64,000 nucleotides of DNA from positions 5,518,001 through 5,582,000 of the forward strand of contig NZ_CP126110.1 in the NCBI RefSeq assembly GCF_030123405.1, read 5' to 3'. The notes under the pieces are model-generated. The model had not been told where the DNA came from, did not search any database, and saw only the letters and a list, made by a program, of their open reading frames with translations. This stretch comes from Neobacillus sp. WH10. Its GTDB lineage: Bacteria; Bacillota; Bacilli; Bacillales; Cytobacillaceae. This document shows, piece by piece, positions 16,490 to 25,605 of the stretch; position 1 is the stretch's first letter, and each line of letters begins with the position of its first letter. The position numbers and the translations under genes are program-made.

Positions 16490-16509
16490 AATATGAGATA
16501 TCTCATATT
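16490..16509. promoter_or_regulatory. 20-bp perfect palindrome, probable operator
   Basis: AATATGAGATATCTCATATT is a perfect palindrome lying 13 bp upstream of the Crp-like regulator start and 48 bp upstream of the permease start. Its position suits a dimeric regulator that controls both divergent genes, most simply the adjacent Crp-like protein. Confidence 0.55.
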
Positions 16510-16557
16510 ATTGTACGTATCTCCATGATATCATGCAAACAATGAGGGGGATACAGA

Positions 16558-17730
16558 ATGAACACACAACGCTGGATGAGTAGACAGTTTTTTAGTTTTT
16601 ATATGACATGGGGCGTTTTTCTACCCTATTGGACTGGATGGATGATTCATACAAAAGGGCTTACGGTTTCACAAGCTAGTTTGATTATGAGCTTAGGTTT
16701 GGTTGCAAGAGGCCTTTCTACATTATTTGCGTTTCCTTATTTATCGAGGAAATTTAGTAGTAAAACCTTATTAAATGGGATGGCAATTGGCACACTAATT
16801 GCCATTCTGTGTAGTATTCCAGCGAGTTCCTTTGTTAGCTTACTTGTGGTAACGTTACTTTTGCATTTTTTTTACCCAATGTTGATGCCTGCTTTAGATA
16901 GTGCGGCTGGCGTACTAGCGCAAAGTAATCAATTAAGACATTACGGGAAGAGCCGTTCGTGGGGATCCATCGGGTTTGTCGTGGCCGGCATGATCTTAAC
17001 CGTCTTTACAGGGGCGTTTGGAGATGAAGTGATTTTATGGGCGCTGTTACTCGGCACATTGGTATTCGTGTGTCTTGGTTTTATGCGTGCACCCATTGTT
17101 TTATCTAAAAAACCGCAAGCAGATCAAACAAATAGAGACGGTATGCTGAAATTATTTCGCATCAAAAATTTTGGTCTGGTGCTATTAATTGTGATTTTAC
17201 TGCAAGCGGCACACGCTTCTTATTACAGCTACGGCTATATTTTTTTACAAGAAATCCATGCACCTAAATATTTAATTGGTGTGATTATTAACATTGCCGT
17301 GATCGCAGAAATCATTTTCTTCTCAATCGCAGATAAGAGCTTTCATAAATTTTCAGTAGGCTCCTTACTAACACTAGCAGCACTTGGTTCATCCGTACGT
17401 TGGATATTAGTATTTGCCTTTCCAAATGTTATTGTTTTCTGTATCGCTCAAACATTGCATGCATGCTCATTTGCAATGGGGCATTATGCCTTTATGAAAT
17501 ATTTAATCAAAAATATTCCACATCCGCAGATTCCGAAAGTACAAGGCATGTATTCAGCGCTGGCACTTAGCTGGAGTACTGCGGTGTTCACGATGTTCGG
17601 CGGTTATTTATACGAAATCGAGCCAAGATACGCCTTTATCGGGATGATTGTTTGTACCATACCGTCGATGCTGCTTGCGCTTGCTTATCGGAAATTGGAA
17701 CATAAAAAGGAAGCAGCAGTTTCTATTTAG
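16558..17730 (+). CDS. MFS transporter of the phenylpropionate-permease/nucleoside-symporter-like (HcaT/YwbF) type
   Basis: Membrane protein of 390 residues with 12 predicted spans and no obvious soluble domain. The N-terminus, rich in aromatic residues and with the Trp-Gly-Val-Phe-Leu-Pro-Tyr-Trp stretch, resembles the MFS_1-like group of HcaT and Bacillus YwbF, proton-coupled importers of aromatic acids or nucleoside/sugar compounds. The substrate is unknown. The ATG at 16558 follows GAGGGGG. It is paired divergently with a Crp-family regulator that probably responds to the imported compound or to cell state. It lies in the cassette bounded by sites A and B. Confidence 0.8.
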   Translation: MNTQRWMSRQFFSFYMTWGVFLPYWTGWMIHTKGLTVSQASLIMSLGLVARGLSTLFAFPYLSRKFSSKTLLNGMAIGTLIAILCSIPASSFVSLLVVTLLLHFFYPMLMPALDSAAGVLAQSNQLRHYGKSRSWGSIGFVVAGMILTVFTGAFGDEVILWALLLGTLVFVCLGFMRAPIVLSKKPQADQTNRDGMLKLFRIKNFGLVLLIVILLQAAHASYYSYGYIFLQEIHAPKYLIGVIINIAVIAEIIFFSIADKSFHKFSVGSLLTLAALGSSVRWILVFAFPNVIVFCIAQTLHACSFAMGHYAFMKYLIKNIPHPQIPKVQGMYSALALSWSTAVFTMFGGYLYEIEPRYAFIGMIVCTIPSMLLALAYRKLEHKKEAAVSI

Positions 17731-18081
17731 TTTGTTTATTTAAGACTATACGAAACATAAATCAATCTGTTCTGCCGTGCAAATTCTTCGGATATTCAAG
17801 CTGCGGCATGTTCTCGTTTTTCCCTATGTTTAAGATCAGCATCGAGAATTAGATCATACTGGGTTATTATAAAATGGGGATATTTCAAAAGGGTCTGACC
17901 CCCTCACTTAACACTCAATATATTGCAGGTTATTAAGAAAAGTTCAGCTATATGTTGTAGGTTGAGGGGGTGGACACTTTATTCTGGGACTACCCTATTA
18001 ATTTTGTTTAATGCATCCTTTCCTACTTAAATCCTAGCTCTCTTTTTCACCACTAAATAGAAGGCATACAAGGACACCACC
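17731..18081. other. Gap with an imperfectly understood long inverted repeat
   Basis: No gene is seen. ACCCCCTCA (17898-17906) and TGAGGGGGT (17963-17971) are perfect 9-bp inverted arms 56 bp apart; the spacing is too large for a terminator. They may be remains of an insertion sequence end, but no transposase sequence is present. Confidence 0.35.
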
Positions 18082-18112
18082 CTCATTTATTTATGGTAGG
18101 GTTCACCTTGGC
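18082..18112 (-). repeat. rlmH-end-like attachment site B (type 1)
   Basis: On the minus strand GTGAACCCTACCATAAATAA reads Gly-Glu-Pro-Tyr-His-Lys-stop when joined to the preceding G, followed by ATGAGGG. This is the same arrangement as at the true rlmH end (site F) with synonymous changes. Confidence 0.75.
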
Positions 18113-18230
18113 CTCTCTATCTGAATTTTAAAAAGAACCCTCAATCCAAAGATAGATCAAAGGTTCTGTGTTTTATTTCCAGTGATTTTCAATAATTTAC
18201 TCAATTCCTTAAGTGTTTTTTTATTTTATC

Positions 18231-18383
18231 TCTGCTTTTTCAACCATTGCCTTTTCAAGCTCTTCATCATAGAAACGATTACCATTAATGAAAAATGTTG
18301 CTTAAACTTTTTCATTTAATACCTTGGTTTCTATATCCAAAGAATTAACTAAAGACTGGCTCTTTTTCACATAGACCAAACGT
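18231..18383 (-). pseudogene. Fragment of a thioredoxin-fold (DsbA/NhaA-tail-like) protein
   Basis: About 45 codons can be read with one internal TAA. The end Ala-Thr-Phe-Phe-Ile-Asn-Gly-Asn-Arg-Phe resembles the cis-Pro/strand region of DsbA-like domains, including those fused to some NhaA antiporters. There is no start codon and no active-site Cys pair; it is a remnant only. Confidence 0.35.
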
Positions 18384-18709
18384 CTACGCTGTTGAAGTAT
18401 GAATTTCGTTCAGAGACTCTGGGTTTTCAATTAGTGACACGCCATTTTCCTTCAACGTTTTATATGTTTCCATTACATTCTCACATTCAAATACAATCGA
18501 CGCCTTCATTCCTTTTGAACCCAGCATCATGCTTTTTGGATAGAGTACTAACCGGGTTTGGGCTCTTTAGATGCAACCTCTAACCAGAATATATTTAGTC
18601 CCATGGGACGCTCAGCCGTTACCTCAAATCCGGCTTTTCTTGTCCAAAATTCATTTGCCTTTTGCTGACCTTCTACATAAACTGCGACAGTACCTAAATT
18701 CTTAATCAT
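18384..18709 (-). pseudogene. VOC/glyoxalase-family protein, frameshifted
   Basis: An intact AGGAGG ribosome site precedes ATG at 18709, and 53 codons typical of a VOC protein N-terminus follow (Asn-Leu-Gly-Thr-Val-Ala-Val-Tyr-Val, then Phe-Trp-x6-Phe-Glu-Val), ending at TAG 18548. From there another frame continues the family (Leu-Val-Leu-Tyr-Pro-Lys, then Val-Phe-Glu-Cys-Glu-Asn-Val), so one frameshift broke the gene. The usual C-terminal metal-ligand Glu region is missing. Confidence 0.7.
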
Positions 18710-18817
18710 TTCAATCCTCCTATTAAGGTGTTCTCAATCTTCACTCTGATTACTTCACTTCATCGTACCAAACTCCTGCCCTAACGAACATTTTCTCTAT
18801 TCTAACGACCTGATAAC

Positions 18818-18833
18818 TGTTTCACGTGAAACG
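18818..18833. promoter_or_regulatory. parS site (15 of 16 match)
   Basis: TGTTTCACGTGAAACG differs from the Bacillus parS consensus TGTTNCACGTGAAACA only at the last base. It is a binding and loading site for Spo0J/ParB. It lies between the VOC remnant and the gnt promoter. Confidence 0.75.
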
Positions 18834-18896
18834 ATTATAAAGCCGTTTTCTAGTGTTTATCTAATAAATTTCGACAAAACCCTATAAATAGATTAA

Positions 18897-18950
18897 TAAA
18901 AGCGCTTGCAAAATAGAACATTTCTGTTATTATACTTGTATACAAGTATA
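18897..18950 (+). promoter_or_regulatory. gnt promoter region: cre-like box and GntR operator
   Basis: TATACTTGTATACAAGTATA (18931-18950) is a perfect 20-bp palindrome identical in core to the GntR operator of the Bacillus subtilis gnt operon. TTGCAAGCGCTTTTA on the minus strand (18897-18911) matches the CcpA consensus with one mismatch. A -35-like TTGCAA (18906-18911) precedes a -10-like AT-rich stretch that overlaps the operator. Gluconate induction and glucose repression follow from this. Confidence 0.75.
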
Positions 18951-18975
18951 CTTGAATAATAAAGAAGGTGGATTT

Positions 18976-19707
18976 ATGTCCGAATCAAGGGAATTTTTAT
19001 ATCCTGAAAAATGGCTTTCAAAAGCCTCAGCCGGTGATCGCGTGGCATACGAACTTCGAATGCAGATTATTTCCGGCATGATTGAAAGCGGTACCATCTT
19101 ATCTGAAAATAAATTAGCAGCGGATTTTTCTGTAAGTCGTTCACCCGTCCGGGAAGCATTAAAAATACTGGCATCCGAAAACATCATCCGATTGGAAAGA
19201 ATGGGTGCTGTTGTCATAGGTTTATCCGAAAAAGAAATTGAAGAAATCTATGATGTCCGGTTATTAATAGAAACGTTTGTATTTGAACGGCTTGCACGAA
19301 TGGAGACGAGTGAGTTAGTAAAAGAACTTAGTAAAATCCTTGAAATGATGAAAGTTGCGATAAAGTACTGTGATGCAGATGAGTTTTCCTTCCAGGATGT
19401 TTTATTCCATGAAACGATTATTCGGGCCGTTAATCATTCCTATATCCTCATGATTTGGAATAATTTAAAGCCGGTTATGGAAAGCTTCATACTTTTATCG
19501 ATGCGCGGCCGATTCAAAGACAAATATGATGACTTCACTCGGATTATCAACAATCATGAGCTTTATATTGAAGCCATCAGAACAAAAGATAGAAACCTTA
19601 TGATTAAGTCCTTGCACCAAAATTTTGATGACGTGCAAGGTAAAGTAGAGGACCTTTGGAGGTCACAACAAATGCTTTCAAAAGGAGTCGTTCAAGAAAA
19701 TGACTAG
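18976..19707 (+). CDS. gntR: Gluconate operon repressor GntR
   Basis: GntR/FadR-family repressor of 243 residues, the same length as Bacillus subtilis GntR. The N-terminal winged helix (about 30-85) has the helix-turn-helix Ser-Val-Ser-Arg-Ser-Pro-Val-Arg-Glu-Ala-Leu; the C-terminal all-helical FCD domain (about 95-235) binds gluconate. A TTG at 18952 opens the frame earlier, but ATG 18976 follows AAGGTGG and gives the family length. It is autoregulated through the operator 26 bp upstream. It overlaps gntK by 8 bases, so translation is coupled. Confidence 0.95.
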   Translation: MSESREFLYPEKWLSKASAGDRVAYELRMQIISGMIESGTILSENKLAADFSVSRSPVREALKILASENIIRLERMGAVVIGLSEKEIEEIYDVRLLIETFVFERLARMETSELVKELSKILEMMKVAIKYCDADEFSFQDVLFHETIIRAVNHSYILMIWNNLKPVMESFILLSMRGRFKDKYDDFTRIINNHELYIEAIRTKDRNLMIKSLHQNFDDVQGKVEDLWRSQQMLSKGVVQEND

Positions 19708-21241
19708 CTACATGTTAGGTGTTGACATCGGTACCACAAGTACTAAAGCTGTATTATTTACTGAAAAAGGCGAAGTCATTCAAACAGAGAATATCGGTTA
19801 CCCTCTTTACACACCCAATATTTCAATAGCCGAGCAGGATCCTGAAGAAATTTTCCAGGCTGTGTTACAGGCTATTTCGAACATAACGAACAAGCATCCC
19901 AAGAAGCTATCGTTTATTTCCTTTAGCAGTGCGATGCATAGTGTCATTGCCATAGACGAAAATGACCAGCCGCTCTCGCCTGTTATTACGTGGGCTGATA
20001 ACCGCAGTGAAGCATGGGCCCATAAAATAAAAGATGAATTGAATGGGCATGAAATCTACAAACGAACAGGAACTCCGATTCATCCTATGTCACCATTAAC
20101 GAAAATAGCATGGATTGTAAATGACTGTCCTGAAATCGCTGTCAAGGCTCAAAAGTATATCGGAATTAAAGAATATATCTTTAAAAAATTCATTGATCAA
20201 TATGTAGTCGATCATTCCCTGGCATCCTGCATGGGGATGATGAATCTGAAAACATTGGATTGGGATGATGAAGCATTAAAAATTGCCGGTGTTACACGGG
20301 ATCATTTATCGGAACTCGTCCCGACAACTAAACGATTCAACAACTGTAATCCAGTGTTAGCGAAACAGATGGGGATTGATCCAGAAACACCTTTTGTCAT
20401 TGGGGCAAGCGATGGGGTCCTCTCCAATCTCGGTGTAAATGCGATTAGAAAAGGTGAGATTGCGGTCACGATTGGGACAAGCGGTGCAATTCGAACCATC
20501 ATTGATCAACCGCAAATCGATGAAAAAGGAAGAATCTTCTGCTATGCGTTAACCGAAAAGCATTGGGTCATTGGCGGACCGGTAAACAATGGTGGAATGG
20601 TTCTACGCTGGATCCGGGATGAATTTGCTTCAGCAGAAGTTGAAACGGCGAAAAGATTAGGAATTGATCCGTACGAGGTTTTAACCAAGATCGCTGAACG
20701 CGTGAGGCCTGGTGCAGATGGATTGTTGTTCCATCCCTACCTCGCAGGGGAACGTGCACCTCTATGGAATCCTGACGTCCGCGGCTCCTTTTTTGGATTA
20801 ACCTTGTCACATAAGAAAGAACACATGATTCGTGCAGCATTAGAAGGAGTTATATATAACTTATATACCGTATATCTAGCCTTAACTGAATGTATGGATG
20901 GACCTGTAACCCGGATTCAAGCAACAGGAGGCTTCGCAAGATCGGAAGTTTGGCGGCAAATGATGTCCGATATTTTCGAATCTGAAGTAGTCGTACCAGA
21001 AAGCTACGAAAGCTCATGTCTCGGTGCCTGCATTTTAGGGCTGTATGCGACAGGAAAAATTGACTCCTTTGAAGTTGTTTCTGAAATGGTCGGAAGCACC
21101 TACAAACACACACCTAAAGAAGAGGCAGCTAAAGAATATAGACAGTTACTACCGATTTTTATTCATCTTTCCCGAGTATTAACAGACGATTATACTCGGA
21201 TTGCCAACTATCAAAGAAGTTTATTAAACACAACAATATAA
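19700..21241 (+). CDS. gntK: Gluconokinase
   Basis: FGGY-family kinase of 513 residues that phosphorylates D-gluconate to 6-phosphogluconate. The N-terminus has the phosphate-binding Asp-Ile-Gly-Thr-Thr-Ser-Thr-Lys; the C-terminal half has the FGGY signature region and Gly-Gly-Phe-Ala-Arg-Ser-Glu ATP-binding segment. The length equals that of Bacillus subtilis GntK. It is the second gene of gntRKPZ, overlapping gntR by 8 bases and followed by gntP after 19 bp. Confidence 0.95.
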   Translation: MTSYMLGVDIGTTSTKAVLFTEKGEVIQTENIGYPLYTPNISIAEQDPEEIFQAVLQAISNITNKHPKKLSFISFSSAMHSVIAIDENDQPLSPVITWADNRSEAWAHKIKDELNGHEIYKRTGTPIHPMSPLTKIAWIVNDCPEIAVKAQKYIGIKEYIFKKFIDQYVVDHSLASCMGMMNLKTLDWDDEALKIAGVTRDHLSELVPTTKRFNNCNPVLAKQMGIDPETPFVIGASDGVLSNLGVNAIRKGEIAVTIGTSGAIRTIIDQPQIDEKGRIFCYALTEKHWVIGGPVNNGGMVLRWIRDEFASAEVETAKRLGIDPYEVLTKIAERVRPGADGLLFHPYLAGERAPLWNPDVRGSFFGLTLSHKKEHMIRAALEGVIYNLYTVYLALTECMDGPVTRIQATGGFARSEVWRQMMSDIFESEVVVPESYESSCLGACILGLYATGKIDSFEVVSEMVGSTYKHTPKEEAAKEYRQLLPIFIHLSRVLTDDYTRIANYQRSLLNTTI

Positions 21242-21260
21242 AATTTTAGGGGGAGATAAG

Positions 21261-22607
21261 ATGCCATTAGTTATTGTTGCAATTGGAATTTTAGCATTAC
21301 TAATTTTAATCATGGGCTTCAAATTAAACACCTTTATTTCTTTGATCATCGTATCTTTTGGTGTTGCTTTAGCACTCGGAATGCCTTTAGAAGAAATTGT
21401 CAAAACCATTGAAGCAGGACTAGGCGGAACACTTGGCCACTTAGCGCTAATCTTTGGACTTGGGGCGATGTTAGGTAAGCTGATTGCCGATTCAGGTGGC
21501 GCACAGCGAATTGCCATGACACTCGTTAACAAATTTGGTGAAAAGAATATCCAATGGGCTGTCGTTGCTGCCTCTTTCATCATTGGTGTTGCTTTATTCT
21601 TTGAAGTAGGACTTGTATTATTAATTCCAATCGTATTTGCCATTTCAAGACAATTAAAGATTTCTATTTTGTATCTCGGTATTCCGATGGCTGCAGCTTT
21701 ATCCGTCACACACGGTTTCCTGCCGCCACATCCAGGACCAACCGTTATTGCTGGTGAATATGGTGCAAACATTGGTGAAGTATTACTTTACGGTTTCATT
21801 ATTGCGATTCCAACGGTTATTTTAGCGGGACCTGTATTTACGAAGATTGCTAAAAAGCTAGTACCTGCATCTTTTACAAAAACGGGCAATATTGCCTCAT
21901 TAGGGGAACAGAAAGTATTTAAACTTGAAGAAACGCCTGGTTTTGGAATCAGTGTTTTTACCGCTTTACTTCCTGTAATATTAATGTCAATTGCTACGAT
22001 TATTACTTTGCTGCAAAAAACAATGGGATTTGAAGATAATGGTTTCCTAGCAGCAATCCGCTTTATTGGGGATGCTGGTACTTCGATGTTGATCTCTTTA
22101 TTAGTTGCTGTTTATACTATGGGATTAGCTAGAAAAATTCCTATCAAAAATGTTATGGAATCTTGTACAACTGCAATTTCACATATTGGGATGATGCTGT
22201 TAATCATCGGGGGCGGCGGAGCCTTCAAACAAGTATTGATTAATGGCGGTGTAGGTGACTATGTTGCTGAATTATTCAAAGGAACAGCCTTATCTCCTAT
22301 CCTTCTTGCCTGGATTATTGCTGCAATCTTACGTATCTCTTTAGGTTCAGCAACTGTTGCGTCCTTAACAACTGCTGGTTTAGTTATTCCAATGTTAGGA
22401 CAATCTGACGTTAACTTAGCTTTAGTGGTACTTGCAACTGGTGCGGGTAGCTTGATTGCTTCCCACGTAAACGATGCTGGTTTCTGGATGTTCAAAGAGT
22501 ATTTTGGTTTAAGCATGAAAGAAACATTTGCAACTTGGACCTTGCTTGAGACGATTATTTCCGTAGCAGGACTAGGATTTATTCTATTACTAAGCTTATT
22601 TGTATAA
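21261..22607 (+). CDS. gntP: Gluconate permease (GntP family)
   Basis: Gluconate:H+ symporter of 448 residues with about 12-14 spans. The Pro-Pro-His-Pro-Gly-Pro motif after the sixth hydrophobic segment is the GntP-family signature. The ATG follows AGGGGGAG. It stands between gntK and gntZ and is coexpressed under GntR. Confidence 0.95.
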   Translation: MPLVIVAIGILALLILIMGFKLNTFISLIIVSFGVALALGMPLEEIVKTIEAGLGGTLGHLALIFGLGAMLGKLIADSGGAQRIAMTLVNKFGEKNIQWAVVAASFIIGVALFFEVGLVLLIPIVFAISRQLKISILYLGIPMAAALSVTHGFLPPHPGPTVIAGEYGANIGEVLLYGFIIAIPTVILAGPVFTKIAKKLVPASFTKTGNIASLGEQKVFKLEETPGFGISVFTALLPVILMSIATIITLLQKTMGFEDNGFLAAIRFIGDAGTSMLISLLVAVYTMGLARKIPIKNVMESCTTAISHIGMMLLIIGGGGAFKQVLINGGVGDYVAELFKGTALSPILLAWIIAAILRISLGSATVASLTTAGLVIPMLGQSDVNLALVVLATGAGSLIASHVNDAGFWMFKEYFGLSMKETFATWTLLETIISVAGLGFILLLSLFV

Positions 22608-22615
22608 GCCTTCAT

Positions 22616-22655
22616 GGCAGTAAAACCCTACTTAAAACACAGGGGTTTTACTGCC
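22616..22655 (+). terminator. Hairpin between gntP and gntZ, possible partial terminator
   Basis: GGCAGTAAAACCC (22616-22628) pairs perfectly with GGGTTTTACTGCC (22643-22655). No clean U-run follows, so it may reduce rather than stop read-through into gntZ, or stabilise the upstream mRNA. Confidence 0.6.
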
Positions 22656-22685
22656 TATTAATCTTATAAAAGGGAGTATAACTAG

Positions 22686-24089
22686 ATGTTAAATACAATT
22701 GGTGTTATTGGTTTAGGGGTAATGGGCAGTAATATAGCTTTAAACATGGCGAATAAAGGTGAGCATGTCGCTGTTTATAATTATACAAGGGATCTAACCG
22801 ATCAACTCGTCCAAAAACTTGATGGACAAGCAATTACTCCTTACTACCAAATTCAAGATTTTGTCCAGTCATTAGAAACTCCAAGAAAAATCTTTGTGAT
22901 GGTTACTGCGGGTAAAGCAATCGATTCGGTGATAGGCTCATTAATACCTTTTCTTGAAAAAGGCGATGTGATTATGGACGGAGGTAACTCTCATTACGAG
23001 GATACAGCACGAAGATATGATGACCTGAAGTCTAATGGAATCGGTTATTTAGGAATTGGTATATCTGGCGGAGAAGTCGGTGCTTTAACAGGTCCTTCTA
23101 TCATGCCAGGCGGCGATAAAGACGTCTATGAAAAAGCTGCTCCTATTCTTACGAAAATCGCAGCCCAAGTGGAAGGTGACCCTTGCTGTACGTATATTGG
23201 TCCAAAAGGTGCAGGTCACTTTGTGAAAATAGTACATAACGGGATTGAGTATGCTGATATGCAATTGATTGCTGAAGCCTACACATTCTTAAGAGAAAAA
23301 TTACATTTATCGGTTGAAGAAATTGCTGAGATCTTTGAAATGTGGAATCAAGGTGAGCTAAAAAGCTATTTAATCGAAATCACGGCAGAAATTTTAAGGA
23401 AGCAAGATGAACTTACAGGCTTGCCATTGATTGATGTGATTCTCGATAAAACAGGACAAAAAGGCACTGGTAAATGGACAAGTATTCAAGCTATTGATAA
23501 TGGAATCCCAGCATCGATTATTACAGAATCATTATTTGCCCGTTATCTATCTTCTTTAAAAGAAGAACGGGTTAACGCTGAAAATATCCTGTCAGGGCCA
23601 GAGATGGATCCGCAGAACTTAGATAAGCATTTGTGGATTGAGTACATTAGACAGGCATTGTATATGGGTAAAGTTTGTGCGTATGCTCAAGGATTTACAC
23701 AGTATAAAATGACTTCTAAACTTTACGGATGGGACCTGCCTTTAAAGGATATCGCACTCATTTTCCGCGGCGGCTGTATCATTCGTGCAGAATTTTTAAA
23801 CGTTATCAGTCAAACGTATCAAGAGCAGCCAGATTTGGCTAATTTGCTAATCGCCCCATATTTTGCTGAAAAGGTGAAAGAATACCAAATCGGATTGCGG
23901 AAAGTTGTCTGTGAAGGCGTCGTTTCCGGCATCTCGTTCCCTTGTTTAAGTGCTTCCCTTTCTTATTATGACAGTTATCGAAAAGGCACTTCCAATGCCA
24001 GCTTATTGCAGGCACAACGGGATTACTTCGGCGCTCACACCTATGAACGATGCGATTTAGCAGGAGTCTTCCATACAATTTGGCAGTAA
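22686..24089 (+). CDS. gntZ: 6-phosphogluconate dehydrogenase, decarboxylating
   Basis: Converts 6-phosphogluconate to ribulose 5-phosphate, feeding the pentose phosphate pathway. The 467-residue protein starts with the Rossmann motif Gly-Leu-Gly-Val-Met-Gly, has the substrate-binding Gly-Ile-Ser-Gly-Gly-Glu-Val-Gly-Ala segment and catalytic Lys/Asn in Gly-His-Phe-Val-Lys-x-Val-His-Asn, and the Gly-Gln-Lys-Gly-Thr-Gly-Lys-Trp-Thr loop. The ATG follows AAAGGGAG. Fourth gene of the gnt operon, as in Bacillus subtilis; coenzyme preference cannot be told here. Confidence 0.94.
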   Translation: MLNTIGVIGLGVMGSNIALNMANKGEHVAVYNYTRDLTDQLVQKLDGQAITPYYQIQDFVQSLETPRKIFVMVTAGKAIDSVIGSLIPFLEKGDVIMDGGNSHYEDTARRYDDLKSNGIGYLGIGISGGEVGALTGPSIMPGGDKDVYEKAAPILTKIAAQVEGDPCCTYIGPKGAGHFVKIVHNGIEYADMQLIAEAYTFLREKLHLSVEEIAEIFEMWNQGELKSYLIEITAEILRKQDELTGLPLIDVILDKTGQKGTGKWTSIQAIDNGIPASIITESLFARYLSSLKEERVNAENILSGPEMDPQNLDKHLWIEYIRQALYMGKVCAYAQGFTQYKMTSKLYGWDLPLKDIALIFRGGCIIRAEFLNVISQTYQEQPDLANLLIAPYFAEKVKEYQIGLRKVVCEGVVSGISFPCLSASLSYYDSYRKGTSNASLLQAQRDYFGAHTYERCDLAGVFHTIWQ

Positions 24090-24208
24090 AAATAGAAAGG
24101 GGTATTTTTTCTCGGCAATTTTTTATTATACGGGAATCTAAACCTCGAATTTCAGAGTTTTTTTGACTTAAAAAAAGGGGAATCGTTAAAGTTTGTGGAT
24201 ATAATAAT

Positions 24209-24235
24209 AGGCTGTCGATGGTTTTTCGACAGCCT
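24209..24235 (+). terminator. Hairpin after gntZ
   Basis: AGGCTGTCGA (24209-24218) and TCGACAGCCT (24226-24235) form a 10-bp perfect stem with a 7-base loop, 120 bp past gntZ. A U-run is lacking. The rest of the 440-bp gap to the next gene holds attachment site C and no gene. Confidence 0.55.
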
Positions 24236-24290
24236 GAAAAGCCTTAACTCAAGTTATGGCTTTCGTTTGCAGTTACCAGTGAACCCACAC

Positions 24291-24349
24291 CCTCTAAATT
24301 CCGCCGTTACTTGTGATACGGCTCTCCGTAACGCATCTAAATGAGGTTT
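24291..24349 (-). repeat. rlmH-end-like attachment site C (type 2)
   Basis: On the minus strand GGAGAGCCGTATCACAAGTAA reads Gly-Glu-Pro-Tyr-His-Lys-stop. It is preceded by CCTCATTTAGATGCGTT, as at site E, and followed by CGGCGG. It forms the left boundary of cassette 2. Confidence 0.75.
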
Positions 24350-24532
24350 AACCTTTTTTTACTAAAATGAATTTACTAGAAATTCAATAAAGAACAGTAC
24401 TAATAAAAATCCTATTTCCCTTTTAAAGTATTTCCAACATTCCGAAATCCCTATCTTTTCTGAGTGTACGAAAATAAAGAGTAACTGGCAACTGGCCAAG
24501 CTCAAAATAATTTGGGTTTTAACTAGCACTGC

Positions 24533-25495
24533 TTATGGGCAAAATAAGAATAATCTCTCTTGTATACCTTCTAAGACTTCTTCTGGAACTTCCCTGACCT
24601 TGATATCCCCACCTAGGAAAAGTAGCCAATTTGTTATTTCGGTCAATTCTTCAGAATTATTAGCATTGATAAAAGTCTTTAGAATGGCTGTGGTTTGGTA
24701 AGGATTCGTATAGGAAATTGAAACTTTTAAAGGATGGTATTTTTTGAACTGGGCAATCGCCTTTGGACCAAGTTCAAGAACAAGGTTAATTACTTCTTCC
24801 TGCTTACTTAATTTTGCTAAAATCTTTTTCTTACTTAATCTTTTTTTCGTAGAGTCTGGTTTGACATTGGTGAGATTGTCGACAGGGAAAATCTTTCTCT
24901 TTTCATCCTTTAAGTCAAAACCTTCAATCAGCCAAAGACTTTTTTCACGATAAAGGTGCAAGAGATAAATTGGATAAGACTTTATTACCTTCTCTTCTTC
25001 GATGGTAATCAATAAATAGCTATCCAAAAGAAGGAATTGGATGAGTTTTTCTAACATGGGATGGGGGAGGTCTGACAGATCAAGTAGGTCGGGATTATTC
25101 GGATTGGTCCCTTCAAAAAGCAAGATTCGATTTAAAAGAACAAGGTCATCTTGCTGGTTTTCTGAGATGAGGCCTAGTAATTTTTCAGCTAAAGACTGAC
25201 GACTCTTTAGATAAGGGAGTTGTTGATTTCTTGTGGCCATAAAGGCAATAAAAAGAGCTTTAATCTCATTATCAGTAAAGCGAACAGTGGGCAGGACAGA
25301 GTTGTTCATGACAAAATAACCCCCATCCCTTCCAACTTCAGCAACAAGTGGCATCCCCATGGCTTCAATTTCTCTGATATCTCTAATAGCTGTCGAACGA
25401 GAGATGTTAAATTCTCGCATGATTTCAGAAATCGTAAAGTGGGAGCGGTTGTTGATATATCGCATAATGATATTAATCCGTTCAACTTTTTTCAT
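24533..25495 (-). CDS. HTH/WYL-domain transcription regulator (YafY/YobV-like)
   Basis: DeoR/YafY-type regulator of 320 residues. The N-terminal helix-turn-helix (about 17-45, Ser-Glu-Ile-Met-Arg-Glu-Phe-Asn-Ile-Ser-Arg-Ser-Thr) is followed by a WYL-type ligand domain (about 135-215) and a C-terminal domain. ATG 25495 follows AGGAGG. It is divergent to a GyrI-like protein gene; the Bacillus subtilis pair yobV-yobU has the same arrangement, so it probably controls that gene. The ligand is unknown. It lies in the cassette between sites C and D. Confidence 0.85.
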   Translation of the reverse strand: MKKVERINIIMRYINNRSHFTISEIMREFNISRSTAIRDIREIEAMGMPLVAEVGRDGGYFVMNNSVLPTVRFTDNEIKALFIAFMATRNQQLPYLKSRQSLAEKLLGLISENQQDDLVLLNRILLFEGTNPNNPDLLDLSDLPHPMLEKLIQFLLLDSYLLITIEEEKVIKSYPIYLLHLYREKSLWLIEGFDLKDEKRKIFPVDNLTNVKPDSTKKRLSKKKILAKLSKQEEVINLVLELGPKAIAQFKKYHPLKVSISYTNPYQTTAILKTFINANNSEELTEITNWLLFLGGDIKVREVPEEVLEGIQERLFLFCP

Positions 25496-25605
25496 CGGGA
25501 CCTCCTAAACAGTATCATTTTTTGACATGATTTAAGGCTATTATAAACTCATCAAGTGAAAAGATAAATCATTTGATTAATTTAAAAAAGAGGTAGGTTT
25601 TGAAT

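Larger units (their letters stand above)
15698..18112. mobile_element. Putative rlmH-targeted mini-cassette 3 (Crp-like regulator and MFS permease)
   Basis: A 2.4-kb segment bounded by a type 2 site (A) on the left and a type 1 site (B) on the right. The inner edges are inverted: CTCATTTA at A faces TAAATGAGG at B when read on the minus strand. It carries a divergent regulator-transporter pair and no recombinase, so it would need an enzyme in trans. The element status is inferred from the paired sites. Confidence 0.5.

Noticed and set aside
17898..17971. Long inverted repeat as insertion-sequence ends
   Set aside because: Arms are only 9 bp and 56 bp apart with no transposase sequence or target duplication.
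18976..24089. gnt operon as cargo of an rlmH-targeted element
   Set aside because: It lies between sites C and B rather than inside a paired cassette, and gntRKPZ is close to rlmH in Bacillus subtilis too, so it may be resident DNA. Left open.
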